Shown: in pieces, positions 6,361 through 9,920 of the stretch
How the letters are laid out: each line of letters begins with the position of its first letter
How positions within the stretch are numbered: position 1 is the stretch's first letter
From: Deltaproteobacteria bacterium RIFOXYA12_FULL_61_11
GTDB lineage: Bacteria; Bdellovibrionota_F; JAHFAK01; YA12-FULL-61-11
Direction of reading: 5' to 3'
NCBI GenBank assembly: GCA_001799195.1
Contig: MGSU01000141.1
Location: 1 to 9,920 of the forward strand
DNA length: 9,920 nt
Program-made: the position numbers and the translations under genes
The notes under the pieces: model-generated
The model's input: only the letters and a program-made list of their open reading frames with translations
Told to the model about the DNA's origin: nothing
Databases searched by the model: none

Positions 6361-7953
6361 TCACTGCTTGTTTGAGCGCTTCGGCTTTCGGCGCCGCTGT
6401 AGGACGCCGAGAAGCCCTATTACGACGAACACAAGGAAAACACCCGAATTGGCCGGTACAGTTCTTCCAGCAATCCCGCAACCCGAGGCCGCGTGCTCTT
6501 CTTGAGGTTGAGTTGCTTGAGATGTTTCGGTCTTGTCGGTAGTACTATCAGTGCGCGGAAGGTCATCAGCGTCCACGTTGTCTTCTGCAGAGGTCTCGAG
6601 AAGAGCAGGATTGGCTATACCTGCCTCAATGAGATCGTGTTGAAAGGCAGTTAACGTCGCAGCGTGATACTCATGGGTATTGGTAGGATCGATATACGCA
6701 ACTTCGTCGATGTTTCCTGTTTCCGGCGTATACCGCAAAATACGCACAGACGTGCTAAAACATCCTGGAAACGACCAATAGGCAATATTATCAGCGTTTT
6801 TAAAACGTGGTGTGGAAATGATGAATTGATCCCCCAGCGTCATGTCGCTGGGAACCCTCACGAGATCAATGGCAGGTGAACCTTTCCCCATTTTAATGAC
6901 TTCGCCAGGTGTCCCAGTTCCCACGTAACATTCAACGATTTCAGCGCGTACGAGTTTGTCATCGATTGAAATTATCTGAACCAGGAAAATATCAGTTCCT
7001 TTATGAAACTTGAAATCTTCGAAAAATGATCGTCGTATCCCATTATCCGGTGGACAATCACCTCTCGACGTACTCACCCAAATATTTCCGATTATCATAA
7101 GATAGATCAAGAGGATTGATGTCCGTCCTGGGATAACCTGGGTTTTCGTGGCCATTCTAAAATCGTTCTCGAATTCCACACGCCGGCGCCGCTGTAGACC
7201 AAAGAGAAGACCTATCATAACCCAAAAAAGGAATGCACCTGCATTGGCCGGTTCTGTCTTTCCCACCATCCCGCAACCCGAGGCTGCGTGCTCTGGGGAA
7301 GCATCGGATGGCACTTCCTCAGTTTGGTCGTTACTTCGCGTGGTAGTTGATGTGCTGCTAGATCCCTGCGGGTCAGTTTCGATCGAATTACCGACTCGCT
7401 GTGTCTCCAAAATAGAGGGATCCGCAATGCCCTCGGCCACGAGAAGTTGCTTGAAAGTGGCAATGGGCATACGTCCTTGATCCCCTCCACTTTTCGTGAT
7501 TCTCCCCAGGACAATACTATCCTGGACCGTGAGAAAGGTGTCCGCAGAATAGGTATCGTCAATCAATGGTCGTTCTGTAGATAACTGCAAATGAATCAAC
7601 GCGATATGTTCAGTACTCGTCAATTTGTTTGCGAAAAGATAACTCGGGCAGGTGGCATTCCAAGCTTCAGGTATAATAACGGTTATTTGTTCGATCTCAA
7701 TCTCATCAACAGGTTTATACCATTCGATAACTTCGACATGTCTAAATCGCCACCGTCGTTCTTTCGTAGCCTCTTCGATAATTCCCAATCGGATATGAGC
7801 GATTGACTGAGCGGATTGTGCGAATTCGATGAAAGCAGGACTGTTTTCAGATTTTACAGGTATCGCACAAGGAAGCACAGCTGTGCTGGACAATAGCAGG
7901 GTTACACAGACCAGTAGTTGAATATATCGCAGTGCATTACTCGTTGTACTCAA
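6361..7953 (-). CDS. Fused pair of secreted paralogues, each with a MYXO-CTERM-like tail
   Basis: This is one uninterrupted frame of 530 residues. The start is TTG at 7953, chosen because AAGGTG stands six bases before it and it follows the upstream stop by five bases. Unit 1 (1-266) has a Sec signal peptide (hydrophobic 11-28), a predicted beta-rich body, and a Ser/Thr-rich linker (196-218). It ends in a tail: A-S-G-C227-G, hydrophobic 239-253, then four Arg (255-258). Unit 2 starts at Met267 (7155) and repeats the plan: a new hydrophobic signal (278-293), a body with Cys300, Cys342 and Cys398, a linker, A-S-G-C492-G, a hydrophobic stretch (504-518) and a basic end. The units align in the tail and in x-G-I-A-x-P-x-x-L-E-T before the linker. 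MYXO-CTERM tails are processed by a myxosortase and leave the protein on the cell surface. The bodies faintly recall NTR/TIMP-like domains, a weak guess. Two genes fused by loss of a stop is the simplest reading. Confidence 0.8.
   Translation of the reverse strand: MSTTSNALRYIQLLVCVTLLLSSTAVLPCAIPVKSENSPAFIEFAQSAQSIAHIRLGIIEEATKERRWRFRHVEVIEWYKPVDEIEIEQITVIIPEAWNATCPSYLFANKLTSTEHIALIHLQLSTERPLIDDTYSADTFLTVQDSIVLGRITKSGGDQGRMPIATFKQLLVAEGIADPSILETQRVGNSIETDPQGSSSTSTTTRSNDQTEEVPSDASPEHAASGCGMVGKTEPANAGAFLFWVMIGLLFGLQRRRRVEFENDFRMATKTQVIPGRTSILLIYLMIIGNIWVSTSRGDCPPDNGIRRSFFEDFKFHKGTDIFLVQIISIDDKLVRAEIVECYVGTGTPGEVIKMGKGSPAIDLVRVPSDMTLGDQFIISTPRFKNADNIAYWSFPGCFSTSVRILRYTPETGNIDEVAYIDPTNTHEYHAATLTAFQHDLIEAGIANPALLETSAEDNVDADDLPRTDSTTDKTETSQATQPQEEHAASGCGIAGRTVPANSGVFLVFVVIGLLGVLQRRRKPKRSNKQ
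6388..6495 (-). other. C-terminal MYXO-CTERM-like sorting tail of unit 2
   Basis: Residues 487-522 of the fused protein: H-A-A-S-G-C-G, a spacer with A-N-S-G, a hydrophobic helix, and L-Q-R-R-R-K. The tail lies close to the true C-terminus, as expected for a functional sorting signal. Confidence 0.65.
7180..7290 (-). other. Internal MYXO-CTERM-like sorting tail of unit 1
   Basis: Residues 222-258 of the fused protein: H-A-A-S-G-C-G, a spacer with A-N-A-G, a hydrophobic helix, and L-Q-R-R-R-R. It is the same signal as at the C-terminus but placed mid-protein, eight residues before a second start methionine. These signals normally end a protein, so this supports two ancestral genes. Confidence 0.65.
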
Positions 7954-7958
7954 CTACA

Positions 7959-8165
7959 TCACCTTAGTAATTGCTCTTCACGTGCAGTTTCCGCCTCGTC
8001 GCCGACCTCTGCCGTTTGGTCGCGTTCAGCAGGGTGCTCAGGCATGCCGCCGTCTTCTCCCGTACAGGAAACAATCGCCATCAGCAGACAGAGTAGCGCA
8101 GCATACCCCATTTCTGCAACACCGTTGATGACTGTCGTGCGGGATGTACCAGGGCGGCTGTTCAT
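7959..8165 (-). CDS. Small lipoprotein, function unknown
   Basis: This encodes 68 residues from the ATG at 8165. Starts at 8171 and 8111 are also in frame. A hydrophobic segment ends in a lipobox (I-V-S-Cys), followed by a short hydrophilic, Glu-rich tail of about 35 residues, so the mature protein is tiny and acidic. I prefer 8165 because its ATG overlaps the TGA of the frame before it as ATGA, and because the start at 8111 would leave the signal peptide without a basic residue. None of the three starts has a clear Shine-Dalgarno. The stop at 7959 is five bases before the TTG start of the fused secreted protein, and the Shine-Dalgarno of that gene spans the stop, so the two are probably translated together. 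No family is recognised. Small lipoproteins like this can be lysis-type, scaffold or degenerate proteins; nothing here decides. Confidence 0.55.
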   Translation of the reverse strand: MNSRPGTSRTTVINGVAEMGYAALLCLLMAIVSCTGEDGGMPEHPAERDQTAEVGDEAETAREEQLLR

Positions 8166-8365
8166 ATCCATTGCCCGACAGCAATGATCGTGCAGTCGGT
8201 ACCGCTGACCGTAATGTCATAATCGAGCGTCGAGCTGGTCAATATAGCATTGAAAATAGTGGATTTAGTGATATCAGAATGATCCCCTACCTTCCCCGCT
8301 CTCGGCCCAAGGGTGACTTCGGTTGAGTCTCCTTCCAGTTGACTTCGCGGGCCGGTTGACGTCAC
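8162..8365 (-). CDS. Doubtful short ORF, possible remnant of a longer gene
   Basis: The frame holds 67 codons from the ATG at 8365, without a visible Shine-Dalgarno. The last 40 residues (T-K-S-T-I-F-N-A-I-L onward to V-G-Q-W-I) look like a plausible beta-rich protein end and share the AT-richer composition of the genes downstream. The first 25 residues are GC-rich and look unlike them. Its TGA overlaps the next ATG as ATGA. It may be the 3' end of a gene cut off by a rearrangement, or noncoding. No family is recognised. Confidence 0.25.
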   Translation of the reverse strand: MTSTGPRSQLEGDSTEVTLGPRAGKVGDHSDITKSTIFNAILTSSTLDYDITVSGTDCTIIAVGQWI

Positions 8366-8414
8366 TATTGGCGGCCCAGGGTGTACCTGGCACGACCTCC
8401 GAGGCCGTCCCTCG

Positions 8415-9920
8415 ATGATGTCCCGACCGGTGGTGCTGCTCCTGCAACTCTCCCCCCCTCGCGCCTATGCGGCCGAGGCTCACGACAACGAACCGCTCGG
8501 CCTGGGCAATCTCGCCGCGTGGTACCAGATCCATTCCCTCTCTCGGGCCTACGAAATCCGTATCGCTCCCGCCGATTGGAACGATCGGGCCGGGGATGCC
8601 GCTCTCCTCGCCAGGGTCGTCGCTCAAGCACCCGCCGTGGTCGGCCTGTCGCTTTTCTGCTGGAATCTCCTGCGCTCGCTCTCGCTGGCGTCGGCCTTGC
8701 GAGCCGTCCTGCCGGAAACCTTGCTCGTGGCCGGAGGACCGGAGGTCACCGCCGATAACGACGTGCTGCTCGGGTCCGGTAGCTTCGATTTCCTCGTGCT
8801 CGGTGAAGGAGAACGCCCCTTCACCGCGCTCCTCGATGCGCTCGCCGCGGGCACGAGCTGGCAACATTTCGTGCCCGACGGTCTGGTCGTCCGGGCGAAG
8901 GACGGGTATCGCTCGGCCTGGAAACCCGACCGAGGGGTGGCTCTTGACGAACTGCCTTCGCCCCATCTCCACGGTATCCTGCCGATCGGTACGACCGTGC
9001 GCATCGAGACCGCTCGGGGTTGCCACCGCCGCTGTGCCTATTGCTTCTACAGCCGGCATGCCTCCCAGCGCAGCACGCTGTCCTTGGAACAGCTTGCCAC
9101 CCTGTTCACCTACGCTCGGGCGCATGGCGGCCGAGAAGTCTTTCTCGCCGACCCCGAGCTCACCCAGCGTCAGGATCTCGACCACTACCTCAAGGGGCTT
9201 GCGGCAGCCAATAGAGGTTCGGAACTCTCGCTGTTCGCCGAACTCAGCGCCGAACAGATAACGCCGGCCAGAGCGGCCTTGTTGCGCGAGGCCGGGGTCA
9301 AGGGGGTGGAGGTCGGGTTACAGAGCACCAACCCCGAGGCCCTCCGGGCAGTCGGACGGAGCTGGCGCGAAAAACGGTTTTCGAGGGGGCTACACGCGCT
9401 GCGGGAAGCCGGACTTGCCGTGACCGTCGATGCGATCGTCGGTTTACCCCACGATGGCAGCGCGGAAATAGCCGCCACGATAGCGTATCTCGTCGGACTC
9501 GGTTTTCGGACAGAAACCCAGGTTTTCCCTCTCGCGCTCTTGCCGGGGACCAGGCTTCGAGCCGAAGCCCTGCGCCATGGGTATCGCCGCGAGCAGTTTC
9601 CGCCCTATCTGGTGGTCGAGAGTTCCTGGTTGGCACCTGCAGAGGTGTCCTGCGTGCTGGCCGAGTGCGACGACAAGCTCGGTGGAGGCTACGACTCGAG
9701 GCAGCCCCCGAGGCTATCGCCGCTGACCGGGGCAGAGGAGTCCGACGGGTGGTTGTTCGAAAGGGGGGGAGCAGGTTACCTCGAGCGGATCGTGGTCAAA
9801 GCAAAGGACCTCCGCTCGCGACCCTCGCGCCTCACGGCCGACCTCTCTTCCTTCCTGACCCTCTGGGTGCGAGGTCTTGTGGACGAGGAAGACCTCGAGG
9901 CAACCGGAGCCCTCGTCCGC
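8415..9920 (+). CDS. B12-binding-domain radical SAM protein, C-terminus beyond the window edge
   Basis: The frame is open for 502 codons to the right edge. ATGs at 8415 and 8418 are adjacent. An in-frame stop at 8340 and no other start between limit the choice. No strong Shine-Dalgarno is seen. Residues about 5-150 form a cobalamin-binding Rossmann-like domain: V-V-G-L-S-L-F-C-W-N, V-A-G-G-P-E-V near 105-111, and the diagnostic G-E-G-E-R-P-F at 130-136. The classical D-x-H-x-x-G cobalt-ligand motif is absent, as in many class B radical SAM enzymes. The radical SAM core follows with C203-x3-C207-A-Y-C210 for the [4Fe-4S] cluster, then V-E-V-G-L-Q-S near 298-304 and A-I-V-G-L-P at 340-345. The enzyme should cleave S-adenosylmethionine to a radical and may use cobalamin for methylation or rearrangement. 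The substrate cannot be told from the sequence. It is divergent from the secreted-protein cluster and GC-rich, so probably unrelated to it. Confidence 0.9.
   Translation, partial: MMSRPVVLLLQLSPPRAYAAEAHDNEPLGLGNLAAWYQIHSLSRAYEIRIAPADWNDRAGDAALLARVVAQAPAVVGLSLFCWNLLRSLSLASALRAVLPETLLVAGGPEVTADNDVLLGSGSFDFLVLGEGERPFTALLDALAAGTSWQHFVPDGLVVRAKDGYRSAWKPDRGVALDELPSPHLHGILPIGTTVRIETARGCHRRCAYCFYSRHASQRSTLSLEQLATLFTYARAHGGREVFLADPELTQRQDLDHYLKGLAAANRGSELSLFAELSAEQITPARAALLREAGVKGVEVGLQSTNPEALRAVGRSWREKRFSRGLHALREAGLAVTVDAIVGLPHDGSAEIAATIAYLVGLGFRTETQVFPLALLPGTRLRAEALRHGYRREQFPPYLVVESSWLAPAEVSCVLAECDDKLGGGYDSRQPPRLSPLTGAEESDGWLFERGGAGYLERIVVKAKDLRSRPSRLTADLSSFLTLWVRGLVDEEDLEATGALVR

Noticed and set aside
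5959-6481. Minus-strand frames of 133 and 151 codons across the transposase end and the gap
   Set aside because: They overlap two well-supported genes and show no signal, motif or Shine-Dalgarno.
8274-9185. Minus-strand frame of 303 codons
   Set aside because: It is antisense to the radical SAM gene, which has unmistakable motifs (CX3CX2C, GEGExPF). Its composition is typical of a GC-rich shadow.

Overview
The window looks like chromosomal DNA of a GC-rich, Gram-negative, delta-proteobacterium-like organism (Myxococcota, Bradymonadota or a relative). This is an inference. It rests on the many secreted lipoproteins, MYXO-CTERM-like sorting tails, GC-rich third codon positions over most of the window, and a REP-associated transposase with its repeats. 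No single marker fixes the genus.

Left part (1-5003, all on the minus strand): three genes in a row, read right to left. Each encodes a protein with a lipoprotein signal peptide. The first (3144-5003) carries four tandem Cache-type sensor domains that look like a duplicated pair, with no membrane or cytoplasmic output domain. The second (2158-3057) has a carboxypeptidase-regulatory-like beta domain. The third (1-2061) is a large lipoprotein of unknown family that runs off the left edge. A nested inverted repeat lies between the second and third genes. The short gaps suggest one operon of cell-surface proteins, possibly a sensing or binding assembly.

Middle (5004-6360): an intergenic stretch with a small palindromic repeat, then an exact 54-bp tandem duplication made of short palindromes. 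Next is a complete HUH/Y1 transposase of the REP-associated (RAYT) type, and after it a diverged inverted copy of the same repeat. I read 5220-6338 as a transposase gene with its cognate REP-like repeats at both sides.

Right-middle (6361-8365, minus strand, visibly richer in A+T): a short coupled cluster. It holds a doubtful 67-residue ORF, a small lipoprotein, and a 530-residue protein that is an in-frame fusion of two paralogous secreted proteins. Each half of the fusion has its own signal peptide and its own MYXO-CTERM-like tail.

Right end (8415-9920, plus strand): a GC-rich gene for a B12-binding-domain radical SAM protein, cut by the window edge.

No rRNA, tRNA or CRISPR array was seen.
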